Positions 14,285 to 23,473 of a stretch of 64,000 nt of DNA are shown in pieces. The first letter of the stretch is position 1; each line of letters opens with the position of its first letter. Position numbers and translations under genes: made by a program. Source of the DNA: JAAXHV01 sp965205405 (lineage in GTDB: Bacteria > Pseudomonadota > Gammaproteobacteria > Eutrophobiales > Eutrophobiaceae); the NCBI GenBank assembly GCA_965205405.1, contig OZ242169.1, positions 868,001 to 932,000 of the forward strand. The letters run 5' to 3'. Under the pieces are notes generated by a model that was not told the origin of the DNA, ran no database searches, and saw only the letters and a program-made list of their open reading frames with translations.

Positions 14285-16360
14285 ATGAGTTCCGTCGGCA
14301 TTGATATCGGGGGCACCTTTACCGATGTCGTGGTGATGGGTGACGACGGCTCTGTAAGTACAACCAAATCGCCATCGACGCCGGGACGGTTACAGGAGGG
14401 CTTACTGGCGGCTCTCACGGCGGCAGCGCAAAAAGAACAGACCGATCTTGCGACACTGCTTGATCGAACCGACCGGATCGCCCACGGTACAACCGTCGCG
14501 ACCAACGCCTTCATCGAACGGCGTGGCGCCAGGGTGGCGCTGATTACCACGCGCGGCTTTGAAGACACCATGATCATGCAACGGATGATGGGCATGACCG
14601 CCGGTCTCAGCCCTTCCGAATTGACTGATTATTCAAACAGGCGCGCGCCCGATCCGATTGTTCCCCGGTCACTTATCTTTGGCATGCGCGAGCGCATCGA
14701 TTATCGTGGTGATGTGATTGCGCCGCTGGTAGAACAGGACGTGTACGATGCAATCAGCAAAATTAAGGAGGCCGGTGTTGACGCGATAGCCGTATCTTAT
14801 CTCTGGTCATTCAAGAATACTGCCCACGAAAAGAGAACCAGGGAAATCCTTACCGAGGAGTTGCCGGGTGTTTACCTGTCCATGTCCCATGAACTGGTAC
14901 CGCGCCTGGGGGAATATGAACGCACGGCAACCACGGTCGTCAATGCCTGTCTGGGCCCGCTGGTGCGGGAATATACCGATCAGCTTAGTCGCAGACTGGG
15001 CGACAGCCGTTTGTTCCTGCTTGATTCCAGCGGTGGCGTGATGACGCCCGATGAAGCGGGCCGGGCGCCTGTGCGGTTATTGCTTTCCGGCCCTTCCGGT
15101 GGCGTCACCGCGGCGAAATTCATGGGCAATTTATGCGGCCATGAAAATATCATCTCCTTCGATATGGGGGGTACCTCCACGGACGTAGCTGTTATCGCAG
15201 CGGGCGAAGCGGGACAGCGTAAGGAAACCGTTGCGGACAAATACCACCTGTTGCTTCCCATGCTGGACGTGCGGGCTATCGGCGCCGGCGGTGGCTCTGT
15301 CGCGGGCGTGGAGGAAGGTGGATATATCTATGTCGGACCTGAGAGCGCGGGGGCTGAACCGGGTCCTGCCTGTTATGGCCTCGGTGGAGAACGTCCGACC
15401 GTGACTGACGCCGACCTGGTGCTCGGCATTATCGATCCCAATGGGTTTCTTGGCGGCAAGCTGCCGCTGGACCTGAACAAAGCGCGCGAAGCTGTGAGGA
15501 TTCATGTAGCCGACCCGCTCAGGCTGACGATTGAGGAAGCAGCCGCAGGAATCAAGCGGATTGTGGACACCCGAATGGCGGATTTACTCAGGACGGTCAC
15601 CATCGAACAAGGCCACGATGCCCGCGAGTTTGTGCTATATGCCTTCGGCGGCGCGGGACCGGCCCATGCGCCGGCTTTCGCCCTTGACGTGGTGGAACAG
15701 GTCTTGATCCCGGCCAGCCAGTCCGTATTTTGCGCCTTTGGCGCCGTTGCCTCAGATATTACATTAAGCATGGGCCGCGCACAGCCGAAACGTTACGGCC
15801 GGGACGGCAAAGGCGCCATTGAGCTTGCCGAAATTGAAGATATATTCAGCAGTCTTGAAGGCCAGGCCAATGAATCCCTGGACCAGCAAGGTGTTCCGCC
15901 GAAGCAGCGCCAGTTTCGGCGTGTGGTGGAGGTGCGATTCATTCGCCAGACCAAATCCCTGTCCGTGCCGTTCCCGGGCACGATTGACGGCTTGGTCGAG
16001 AACTTCCTGAATGCCTATAAAAAACGCTACGGCGCCGAGGCCGTGCCGGAAAAAGCGGGGTTCGAGTTTGTCACCTATGTGGTAGAAGCCGTCGGTAGGT
16101 TGCCTCGTCCTGATTGTGCCCGTTATCCGTCCGCAGGGGCAGACGCGAGCCATGCCGGGAAAGGCAGTCGTCCGGTTTATGATATGGTTAAAAAAGCTTT
16201 TGTCGAAACGCCCATATACCGGGGGGAGGCTTTGCAAAACGGCAATCGCATTGCCGGCCCGGCGATTATTGAATATGAAACTACAACGGTGGCTATTCAT
16301 TCCGGACAGGTCGGCACCACCGACGAATTTCTGGGCATTTCCATCAGGAGAATGCGATGA
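14285..16360 (+). CDS. Hydantoinase/oxoprolinase family subunit A (HyuA)
   Basis: A 691-residue ATP-dependent subunit with an acetate/actin-kinase-like fold. Seen: VGIDIGGTFTDVVV phosphate loop at the N-terminus, AHGTTVATNAFIERRG near residue 65, SFDMGGTSTDVAVI near 295 and YAFGGAGPAHAPAFA near 455. Relatives open hydantoin or 5-oxoproline rings or, with a B subunit, carboxylate acetone or acetophenone, all driven by ATP. Length fits the family. It overlaps the B-subunit gene by four bases (ATGA), so the two should be made in equal amounts as one complex. The substrate is unknown. Confidence 0.92.
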   Translation: MSSVGIDIGGTFTDVVVMGDDGSVSTTKSPSTPGRLQEGLLAALTAAAQKEQTDLATLLDRTDRIAHGTTVATNAFIERRGARVALITTRGFEDTMIMQRMMGMTAGLSPSELTDYSNRRAPDPIVPRSLIFGMRERIDYRGDVIAPLVEQDVYDAISKIKEAGVDAIAVSYLWSFKNTAHEKRTREILTEELPGVYLSMSHELVPRLGEYERTATTVVNACLGPLVREYTDQLSRRLGDSRLFLLDSSGGVMTPDEAGRAPVRLLLSGPSGGVTAAKFMGNLCGHENIISFDMGGTSTDVAVIAAGEAGQRKETVADKYHLLLPMLDVRAIGAGGGSVAGVEEGGYIYVGPESAGAEPGPACYGLGGERPTVTDADLVLGIIDPNGFLGGKLPLDLNKAREAVRIHVADPLRLTIEEAAAGIKRIVDTRMADLLRTVTIEQGHDAREFVLYAFGGAGPAHAPAFALDVVEQVLIPASQSVFCAFGAVASDITLSMGRAQPKRYGRDGKGAIELAEIEDIFSSLEGQANESLDQQGVPPKQRQFRRVVEVRFIRQTKSLSVPFPGTIDGLVENFLNAYKKRYGAEAVPEKAGFEFVTYVVEAVGRLPRPDCARYPSAGADASHAGKGSRPVYDMVKKAFVETPIYRGEALQNGNRIAGPAIIEYETTTVAIHSGQVGTTDEFLGISIRRMR

Positions 16361-18642
16361 CTGACAAAAATGATTATGTGCTGGGTCCCGCGGTTGCCGA
16401 TTGGGACGCATTGAAAAAACCGCTCTCCGTGGACCCCATCACTTTTGAGATCATCCGGCACAAGCTGGCAGCGATTAATGAAGAACAGGCCCTGGCCCTG
16501 AAAGCGGTATCGGTCTCTCCCATCGTCGCCGGCGCCGGCGATTTCAATAATGCCCTGTTCACGGCTGACGGCAGGCTGGCGTCAATGGGTCCCCAGGTGG
16601 TGTTTCATTCCGGGGCCATGCCCATCATCCTTCGTCACGTGATGGAGGATTTTGCCGATGAAGAGTTTGCCGACGGGGATATGTATATCGTCAACGATCC
16701 CTATAAGGGCGCCGTACACCATCCCGACGTGACTATCATGGCGCCCCTGTTCTTTGAGGAGCAACTGGTTGCCTGGGCCGGTGTGACCGCGCACCAGGTG
16801 GATATGGGCGGCATGGCGGTCGGTTCCGTCTCGGTCAGAGCCACGGAAAAGCAGCAGGAAGGATTGATGATGCCGCCGATGCGTATCGTCGAAAAAGGCA
16901 AGCTGCGCAAGGACGTCTGGCGCATGATTATGAACATGACCCGCCAGCCGCAAATGGTCGGGCTGGACCTCAGCGGGTTTATCGCCTCCAACGTGGTGGC
17001 CCGGGAGCGACTGACCGAACTCATGGAGCAATACGGCGCGGACACCATTTTGACCGTGATGGAAGAGTTGATCCGCTATTCGGAAAGAAAAACCCGGGAA
17101 CACCTGCAAACATTGCCTGATGGCGAGGTCAGGACGTGCGGCTACCTGGATCATGACGGCAGGGAGAACAAGGTTTACCGCACCGACGTAAGGATTATCA
17201 AGGAAGGCGACCGATTGACCATAGACATGACCGATTCATCGCCCCAGGCATCCGGTTATATCAACTGCACGGAGGGTTGCCTGGTAGGCGCCATCTTCGG
17301 CGGTGTGGCGCCCTTGCTGGGATCGGGTATACCCTGGAACCAGGGAATACTGAACAGTATCGAGGTTATCGCGCCCAAGGGCCTGATCTGTAACGCCATC
17401 TCTCCGGCGGCTACCGGCGCCGCAACTATCGGCCAGGGCTGGGTAATCACCTTGACGACCGCCCATGCCATATCAAAATTACTGGCGCTTTCGGAGGAGA
17501 GCCGGAAACATTCCCAGGGCGTGACCCACGGCACCATGGCAGCGCTGTTTACCGGCGATACCAACCAGCACGGGGAACCCTTCGGCAACCAGTTGATCGA
17601 CGCGCAAATCGGTGGTGGCGGCGCCAATCCATTCACTGACGGCCTGGACCAGACCGGCTGTTTCGTCTCACCCAGACCCCACATTCCCAATATTGAATAC
17701 AATGAAATTCACAGCCCCATGCTGTTTCTCTACCGTTCATTCTTCCCGGACACGGGCGGGGACGGCGAACAGCGCGGCGGCCGTGCGGCGGGGACAGCCT
17801 GGACACCCCACGGTGTGGAACGGCTGCGTTGTTCCCTGACGTCCCATGGTGTTGAAGTGCCTATCTCCTACGGCCAGTTCGGCGCTTTCCCCGGGGTGTG
17901 CAGCAATGCCATGATTATTCATGAGTCGGACGTCAGGAGCAAATATGCGCAGGGCGAACTGCCCTTGATACTGGAAGACGTGCTGGCACCCATGGACCTG
18001 GATGAGTTGGGGGGGCAGCCGCAGGTACTCGCGGCCAAACAGGATGAATTGCCCTTGTTTCCGGGCGACATTGTGCAATATACCTGGCAGGGCGGTGGTG
18101 GTTACGGCGACCCGCTGGCGCGTGCGGCGGCGGCAGTAGCGGCTGACGTGGCATCAGGATATATTTCGGGACGGCGGGCGCTGGACGTCTATGGCGTCGT
18201 CTCCGGCGAAGATCCGGCAAAAACCGAACAACGACGCGAGCGTATGCGGCAACAAAGACTGGCAAATGCCGACCTGCCTTCCCAAGGATCTGATACTGGT
18301 CGTAAATCAGGTATGGCGCTTTCCCGTTTCGGCGCCGGCCTGGTCCTGGCGCACACGGAAAAAGAAGAACTGCAATTCGAATGCGAATGCGGTCACGTAT
18401 TCTGTAGCGCCGGCGAAAACTGGAAAGACAATGCCGCCTGCCACAGCCTGGAAAAAGACGAACTGCCGCCGGGGATAAGGCTGCACGAGACTATGGAACT
18501 GGTCGGGTATTTATGCCCTGCCTGCGGCCGCCGGCATTCACTCGACGTAAAAGAGCGCGCTGTTGCACCGTTACACGACCTGAAGATCACCCGCTGGGTA
18601 TCCCCACAAAATACACTTGACCGATATTTGGGGTCAGAGTAA
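16357..18642 (+). CDS. Hydantoinase B subunit fused to an acetone-carboxylase-gamma-like zinc domain
   Basis: A 761-residue protein. Residues about 20-560 are a hydantoinase B/oxoprolinase domain (DPITFEIIRHKLAAINEEQ, IVNDPYKGAVHHPDV, GGGGYGDPLAR). Residues about 660-761 form an extra tail with ECECGHVFC, a conserved ENWKDNA segment and YLCPACGRRHSLDV. Cysteine pattern and the ENWK element resemble the small gamma subunit of acetone carboxylase, normally a separate gene. I infer an A-plus-(B-gamma) complex that carboxylates a ketone or similar substrate rather than simply hydrolysing a ring. The last residues (YLGSE) and the stop lie in the repeat at 18624-18708, so the native end may be altered. 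Confidence 0.85.
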   Translation: MTDKNDYVLGPAVADWDALKKPLSVDPITFEIIRHKLAAINEEQALALKAVSVSPIVAGAGDFNNALFTADGRLASMGPQVVFHSGAMPIILRHVMEDFADEEFADGDMYIVNDPYKGAVHHPDVTIMAPLFFEEQLVAWAGVTAHQVDMGGMAVGSVSVRATEKQQEGLMMPPMRIVEKGKLRKDVWRMIMNMTRQPQMVGLDLSGFIASNVVARERLTELMEQYGADTILTVMEELIRYSERKTREHLQTLPDGEVRTCGYLDHDGRENKVYRTDVRIIKEGDRLTIDMTDSSPQASGYINCTEGCLVGAIFGGVAPLLGSGIPWNQGILNSIEVIAPKGLICNAISPAATGAATIGQGWVITLTTAHAISKLLALSEESRKHSQGVTHGTMAALFTGDTNQHGEPFGNQLIDAQIGGGGANPFTDGLDQTGCFVSPRPHIPNIEYNEIHSPMLFLYRSFFPDTGGDGEQRGGRAAGTAWTPHGVERLRCSLTSHGVEVPISYGQFGAFPGVCSNAMIIHESDVRSKYAQGELPLILEDVLAPMDLDELGGQPQVLAAKQDELPLFPGDIVQYTWQGGGGYGDPLARAAAAVAADVASGYISGRRALDVYGVVSGEDPAKTEQRRERMRQQRLANADLPSQGSDTGRKSGMALSRFGAGLVLAHTEKEELQFECECGHVFCSAGENWKDNAACHSLEKDELPPGIRLHETMELVGYLCPACGRRHSLDVKERAVAPLHDLKITRWVSPQNTLDRYLGSE

Positions 18643-18708
18643 AAATACTTAATGGCTAAGTAGTACAACCTGCCAACTCAACCGTATTTTTACTCTGACC
18701 CCAAATAT
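18624..18708. repeat. GGGGTCAGAGTAAAAATA inverted repeat, copy 2
   Basis: Perfect 25-base arms (18624-18648 and 18684-18708) flank a 35-base centre. The left arm contains the stop of the hydantoinase B gene, and the right arm ends 3 bases before the ATG of the MFS gene. It therefore supplies both the 3' end of one gene and the leader of the next. Confidence 0.92.
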
Positions 18709-18711
18709 CTG

Positions 18712-19971
18712 ATGAAAGCCCCGCCACAGTTTAAATTTTTCTTCGGCTCCAGCATTGCGCTGGCCTGCTTCGTCGGCATGACGGGTAACACCGGAGTGAT
18801 CCTGTTTGCCGCAACAAGTGTGCTGATCAAACCCCTGACCCAGGAGTTCGGCTGGGGCCGGGGCGACATATCCCTGGCCCTGACCTACCTCACCGTAGGC
18901 ATTGCCCTGGGGGTGCTGGTGACCGGCAAGTTAATAGACCGGTACGGCGCCCGACGGGTGGTTTGCACGGCGATCGCCTTATCCATCCTGGTCATCCTGA
19001 CAGGGCCGTTGTACGTCACGACCTTACCCCTGTTTTACACCATGATGCTGCTCGCTGCGGTGGCTGGAGCGCCGACAAACACAATCGGCTATGCGCGCGT
19101 TATTTCCAACTGGTTCGATAAACGCCGGGGACTGTTCATCGGCATCAATTCAGCCGGGATCGGGCTGGGTTTTGCCCTCGCGCCCCAGATTTGCAGCTGG
19201 GCAGCGGGTGTCGGCGGGTGGCGCGCGGGTTACTTCAGTCTGGGCCTGTTCCTGCTGTTTTTTGTACTGCCTACGGTTTATTTATTCCTTATTGATAAAC
19301 CCGAAGACGTGGGTTTGCTGCCGGACGGCGTCCAAAAAAGCGCAACAAGTGACCAGGCGACTGCGGATACGAGTGGTCACTTGTCGCTGGGTGAGGCGTT
19401 GAGGACCCACGTGTTCTGGATCATGCTCATTATCATTGCCTGTATCGCTTTTTCGCTGAATGGCCTCTTCAGCCAGCTGGCTCCCATGCTGACCGACCGG
19501 GGCATCGACACGACCACGGCAGCTCTGGTCGTTTCAACCATGGGTATCAGCATGGCCGTCGCGCGTGTAGTCGTTGGTTATATTATCGACAAACTGTTCG
19601 CTCCCAAGGTAGCGCTCGTCGTATTCCTCTCGGTATTATTCGGTGTCGGTTTATTGATCTACGGGCAACACCTGGCCCTTTATTTTATTGCCGCCGTCCT
19701 GATGGGAATCGGTATTGGAACGGAGTCCGACCTCATGGTCTTCCTCACCAGCCGCTATTTCGGCATGCGCCACTTCGGGACGATCTTTTCATGGGTCTTT
19801 ATCGCTCACATGACCGGCACCAGCCTGGGACCTTATATCATGGGCAGATCCTTTGATATCCATGGCAACTATATTCCCATACTCCAGGTATGCCTCGCCC
19901 TGCTGGCACTGTCTACCTTACTGTTCGCGTTTTTGGGGAGATATGATCAATTCACAAGCAAGAAAAGGTAG
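18712..19971 (+). CDS. MFS transporter (oxalate/monocarboxylate-type branch)
   Basis: A 419-residue, 12-helix major facilitator of the inner membrane. Seen: GKLIDRYGARRVV between helices 2 and 3, GYARVISNWFDKRRGLFIGINSAGIG near residue 130 and ESDLMVFLTSRYFGMRHFG near residue 340. These fit the OFA/monocarboxylate-like group, which carries organic anions. By position it could import or export the substrate of the hydantoinase pair. The ATG lies 3 bases after a repeat, and no Shine-Dalgarno is visible. Expression may depend on read-through from hyuAB or on the repeat hairpin. Confidence 0.88.
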   Translation: MKAPPQFKFFFGSSIALACFVGMTGNTGVILFAATSVLIKPLTQEFGWGRGDISLALTYLTVGIALGVLVTGKLIDRYGARRVVCTAIALSILVILTGPLYVTTLPLFYTMMLLAAVAGAPTNTIGYARVISNWFDKRRGLFIGINSAGIGLGFALAPQICSWAAGVGGWRAGYFSLGLFLLFFVLPTVYLFLIDKPEDVGLLPDGVQKSATSDQATADTSGHLSLGEALRTHVFWIMLIIIACIAFSLNGLFSQLAPMLTDRGIDTTTAALVVSTMGISMAVARVVVGYIIDKLFAPKVALVVFLSVLFGVGLLIYGQHLALYFIAAVLMGIGIGTESDLMVFLTSRYFGMRHFGTIFSWVFIAHMTGTSLGPYIMGRSFDIHGNYIPILQVCLALLALSTLLFAFLGRYDQFTSKKR

Positions 19972-20012
19972 ACGGTATTCCAGCAAATGCCAAATTGACG
20001 TCATTCTGGCGG

Positions 20013-20097
20013 ATATTTGGGGTCAGAGTAAAAATACGGTTAGGTTGGTAGTTAATGCTGCTTTACCATTAAATATTTTTACTCTGACCCCAAATAT
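20013..20097. repeat. GGGGTCAGAGTAAAAATA inverted repeat, copy 3
   Basis: The left arm (20013-20037) is identical to copy 2; the right arm (20074-20097) matches in 24 bases. It lies between the convergent MFS gene and flavin monooxygenase gene. The CTGGCGGAT before the left arm also precedes copy 1, so the true element may be longer than the arms. Confidence 0.9.
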
Positions 20098-20139
20098 CTT
20101 CGACCGCCACAACACCGGATACAAGTGGAAATCGAGAAG

Positions 20140-21240
20140 TTACATTCTTTCGCGTAACCCTTTTCTCTCCAGTCTGGGCAATACCTCGTCGCGAAAATAG
20201 GGAAATTCTCCGACAAAATCCACAAATGACAAGGTAGCGCCGGCACAGCCGATCTCATACAGTTTTTCCAGTTCGGTTACGACCTTGTCCGGTGTCCCGA
20301 CCAGCGGCATCCCGCCGTGGCCACCGGCCATCCTGTCCCGTAACATCTTGATCACTTCCTTGGGAAAGGATTCTGCATTGGCGAACATCAGTTCGATGAC
20401 GCGATCCACCGCGCCCCAGTCCGCATACTCGCGGGCGTAATAGTCATGGAACTCATCCGCCTCTTTTTGCGTGGGCCGGCAGACAACGTAAGTCAGGGCA
20501 AATACGCCGACTTCGCGCCCTGCTGCTCCGGCTTGCTGTTTCAGTTCCTGGATGTCTTTTCTCGATTTTTCATGTTCTATCACCGGCGTGAACAGGTAGT
20601 TCGCATTCCGGGTGGCGAACGCCTTGCCTTCCTTTGAACCACCGGCATTAAAAACGGGAATAGTGCCGTTGACCGGTTTGGGAAAACTGTGGACGCCCTT
20701 GAGCTGGTAGAACTCGCCGTCCCAGTCAAAATCCCCCTCACCGTCCGACCAGCATTTTTTCACGATATCGAACCACTCCTGTCCCAGCCGGTAACGGGTT
20801 TCATGGTCATCAGGCAGCTTGAATCCCAGTGCTTCATATTCCGGTTTGTTCCAGCCGCAGACGATATTGACGCCGGCGCGCCCGTGACCGATCTGGTCCA
20901 GGGTAGCCAGTTGTTTTGCGGCAATGACGGGGTTATGAAACCCGGTATGTGTCGTCGCAAAGATCGTGATATTTTTAGTTGCGGCAAGCAGACCCGCCGC
21001 CCAGGTCAGGGTTTCCAGCACGTTATGCTGAAAATTGGTAGCGCCACCGTAACCGATCCAACGAGCAATCGGCAACTGAAATTCCAGCCCCGCCTCGTCA
21101 CTGAGCTGCGCCTGTTTCAGGTTGTTATCCCAGGAACTGTCCCAGCGTTCCTCTATTTGCGTCATGGCCTGCCCACTAGAGCAGTTCGCGGAGAAAATCC
21201 CCAGTTTTAACTTGTTTTTGCTGTTAAGTAGAGCAGACAT
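20140..21240 (-). CDS. LLM-class flavin-dependent monooxygenase
   Basis: A 366-residue luciferase-like protein that would use reduced FMN and oxygen. Seen: LKLGIFSANCSSG at the first strand, LEFQLPIARWIGYGGATNFQ, FATTHTGFHNPVIAAKQLATLDQIGHGR (written here in parts of the family's conserved core) and NIVCGWNKPEYEALG. The overall pattern is that of the SsuD/RutA-type group of about 350-370 residues; the substrate is unknown. AGGAG stands 8 bases before the ATG. It begins 56 bases after liuD on the same strand, so it may be read with the leucine operon although it is not a known liu gene. Confidence 0.88.
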   Translation of the reverse strand: MSALLNSKNKLKLGIFSANCSSGQAMTQIEERWDSSWDNNLKQAQLSDEAGLEFQLPIARWIGYGGATNFQHNVLETLTWAAGLLAATKNITIFATTHTGFHNPVIAAKQLATLDQIGHGRAGVNIVCGWNKPEYEALGFKLPDDHETRYRLGQEWFDIVKKCWSDGEGDFDWDGEFYQLKGVHSFPKPVNGTIPVFNAGGSKEGKAFATRNANYLFTPVIEHEKSRKDIQELKQQAGAAGREVGVFALTYVVCRPTQKEADEFHDYYAREYADWGAVDRVIELMFANAESFPKEVIKMLRDRMAGGHGGMPLVGTPDKVVTELEKLYEIGCAGATLSFVDFVGEFPYFRDEVLPRLERKGLRERM

Positions 21241-21296
21241 AAAAGCGCTCCTAGCAATCGATTGAGTGAGTATTAATAATAACAGGCGATTCTTTC

Positions 21297-23351
21297 CTAT
21301 TCGCCAATCAATACCAATAATTCCACCCCCTCATCTACCATGTCATCCGGTTGGTAGTGTAACGACTGCACCGTGCCATCATGGGGCGCCGCAATGATGT
21401 GTTCTAACTTCATGGCCTCAAGTATCAGGAGCGCATCACCTTTTTTGACCTGTTGTCCTGCTGCCGCCATTACCTCGATGACCCTGCCCGGCATGGGCGA
21501 GATGAGGGTGCCGGATGCTTCCTCTTCACTGGAATAACCGGTGTCTGTTACCTGCTTCAGCCGGTATGTGTGATCCGGATCAAATATGATCAAATGTTCA
21601 TGGTCTACAACTACAGCGGCGCGCCATTGTGTATTATCCAGCATTGCGACCAGTCCGCGGTCCGGCTCAAGCCTGCCGCATGCCCGGATTACCTTGCCGC
21701 CGGTGCGGATCAGATAGTCATTTCCGGAATGACCCGGTTTATTGTTTTCAGTGGAAGGATACGGATCTGTGAAATGACGCTTGCCTGCAACAGTAACTCC
21801 GACTTCGTGTTCCCTGATACCATCGTGGAACCGGAAGTGCTCTTCATCGAGCAGGTTGAGGCGCCAACTGTCCGTCGCCCACCAGGGAGAAGTCGGGTCG
21901 GCTGAAATTGCCGCATTTTCGCCGGCCTGGCAGGTGCGCCGGAGGACCCGGTACAGCGCGGCCAGGCTGAGGATTTCAGGGGGCGCCGGTTCATTACCCG
22001 GAGACAGGTCAGCCTGGTGACGTTCGATAAAGCCGGTATCGAACTGCGCCTCCTGGAATGCCTGATGGGAGATGACCGCGGCGAGAAAATCGATATTGGT
22101 CGTGACCCCGGTCACCTGAGTTTGACGTAACGCCTCAACCATACGGCGCAGGCAGTTGTTGCGGTCCTTGTCCCATACGATCAGTTTCGCGATCATCGGA
22201 TCATAATGGATAGAGATGGTGTCCCCCTGCCGCACCCCGGTGTCCACTCGGACATGGGCTGTTGTCTCCGGGAAGCGCAAGTGGTTCAAGCGGCCGGTTG
22301 CAGGCAGGAAATGGTTGTCCGGGTCTTCCGCATAGATACGCGCTTCCAGGGCATGGCCGTTGATGGCAAGCTGTTCGCTGCTTGCCGGAAGCGGTTCTCC
22401 GGCGGCTACCCGTAACTGCCATTCGACCAGGTCCTGGCCGGTGATTAATTCGGTGACCGGGTGCTCGACCTGCAGACGGGTATTCATTTCCATGAAGTAA
22501 AACCTGCCGTTATTATCGACAATGAACTCAACCGTGCCGGCCCCGCTGTAATCAATGGCCCTGGCTGCGCTGATTGCGGCATTACCCATCGCCGTACGCG
22601 TTGCACCGGTCATGCCGGGGGCAGGCGCTTCTTCCAATACTTTTTGATGGCGCCGTTGGATCGAGCAGTCCCGTTCAAACAGGTGTACTGCATTGCCGTG
22701 ATTGTCACAGAAAACCTGTATCTCTATATGCCGGGGTTTTTCCAGGTATCTCTCAAGCAACATCCTGTCATCATTGAATGCAGCCAGGGCCTCCCGCTTT
22801 GCAGAGCGCAGTGCAGCGCTGAATTCCCCTGCCCTGTTTACTACCCGCATCCCTCTGCCGCCGCCGCCGGCCGAGGCCTTGAGCATGACCGGAAAACCGA
22901 TCTTTTCCGCCTCACCAAGCAGGAGTGCCTCATCTTGATTATCGCCGTGGTATCCGGGAACGAGAGGGATACCCGCCTGCTGCATGATATTTTTAGCCGA
23001 GCTCTTTGATCCCATCACCTCGATTGCCCGGCGAGAAGGACCGATGAAAATGATACCGGCGGCCTCGCAGGCCTCGGCAAAGCCGGCATTCTCGGATAGG
23101 AAACCGTAGCCGGGATGGATTGCCTCGGCCCCGGTATGTTCAGCCGCGTCTATCAGTTTTTCCGCGACCAGGTAGCTGTCCCGGGCCGGCGCCGGTCCGA
23201 TGGCAAGGGCTTCATCGGCCAGGCTCACATGTCGCGCGTTGACGTCTGCATCCGAATAAACCGCGACCGATCTGATGCCCAGCCGTTTCGCCGTATGGAT
23301 AATGCGGCAGGCGATTTCGCCGCGGTTGGCAACTAATATCTTATTAAACAT
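21297..23351 (-). CDS. liuD: Methylcrotonoyl-CoA carboxylase, biotin-carrying alpha subunit
   Basis: A 684-residue protein with a biotin carboxylase part (residues about 1-445) and a C-terminal biotinyl domain. It carboxylates biotin with ATP and bicarbonate for 3-methylcrotonyl-CoA in leucine breakdown. Seen: FNKILVANRGEIACRIIHTA, the ATP-loop KASAGGGGRGMRV, MEMNTRLQVEHPVTE and the biotin lysine in LILEAMKLEHI. Length fits MccA/LiuD and the gene stands with liuA, liuB and liuC. It is separated from liuC by a CACAGAG element (23363-23471). Confidence 0.93.
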   Translation of the reverse strand: MFNKILVANRGEIACRIIHTAKRLGIRSVAVYSDADVNARHVSLADEALAIGPAPARDSYLVAEKLIDAAEHTGAEAIHPGYGFLSENAGFAEACEAAGIIFIGPSRRAIEVMGSKSSAKNIMQQAGIPLVPGYHGDNQDEALLLGEAEKIGFPVMLKASAGGGGRGMRVVNRAGEFSAALRSAKREALAAFNDDRMLLERYLEKPRHIEIQVFCDNHGNAVHLFERDCSIQRRHQKVLEEAPAPGMTGATRTAMGNAAISAARAIDYSGAGTVEFIVDNNGRFYFMEMNTRLQVEHPVTELITGQDLVEWQLRVAAGEPLPASSEQLAINGHALEARIYAEDPDNHFLPATGRLNHLRFPETTAHVRVDTGVRQGDTISIHYDPMIAKLIVWDKDRNNCLRRMVEALRQTQVTGVTTNIDFLAAVISHQAFQEAQFDTGFIERHQADLSPGNEPAPPEILSLAALYRVLRRTCQAGENAAISADPTSPWWATDSWRLNLLDEEHFRFHDGIREHEVGVTVAGKRHFTDPYPSTENNKPGHSGNDYLIRTGGKVIRACGRLEPDRGLVAMLDNTQWRAAVVVDHEHLIIFDPDHTYRLKQVTDTGYSSEEEASGTLISPMPGRVIEVMAAAGQQVKKGDALLILEAMKLEHIIAAPHDGTVQSLHYQPDDMVDEGVELLVLIGE

Positions 23352-23362
23352 ATATGAATGGG

Positions 23363-23471
23363 GCCACAGAGAACACAGAGGTCACAGAGATTTTACATGG
23401 ATGGACAAGATAGCAGGGACATTATAACGACAACCGTGGATATACTCTGTGTTCTCTGTGTTCTCTGTGGC
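23363..23471. repeat. CACAGAG inverted repeat element, copy 2
   Basis: The left arm GCCACAGAGAACACAGAGG... (23363-23390) and right arm ...CTCTGTGTTCTCTGTGGC (23441-23471) face each other across about 50 bases. It fills the gap between liuC and liuD, inside what should be a single operon. Confidence 0.82.
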
Positions 23472-23473
23472 AA

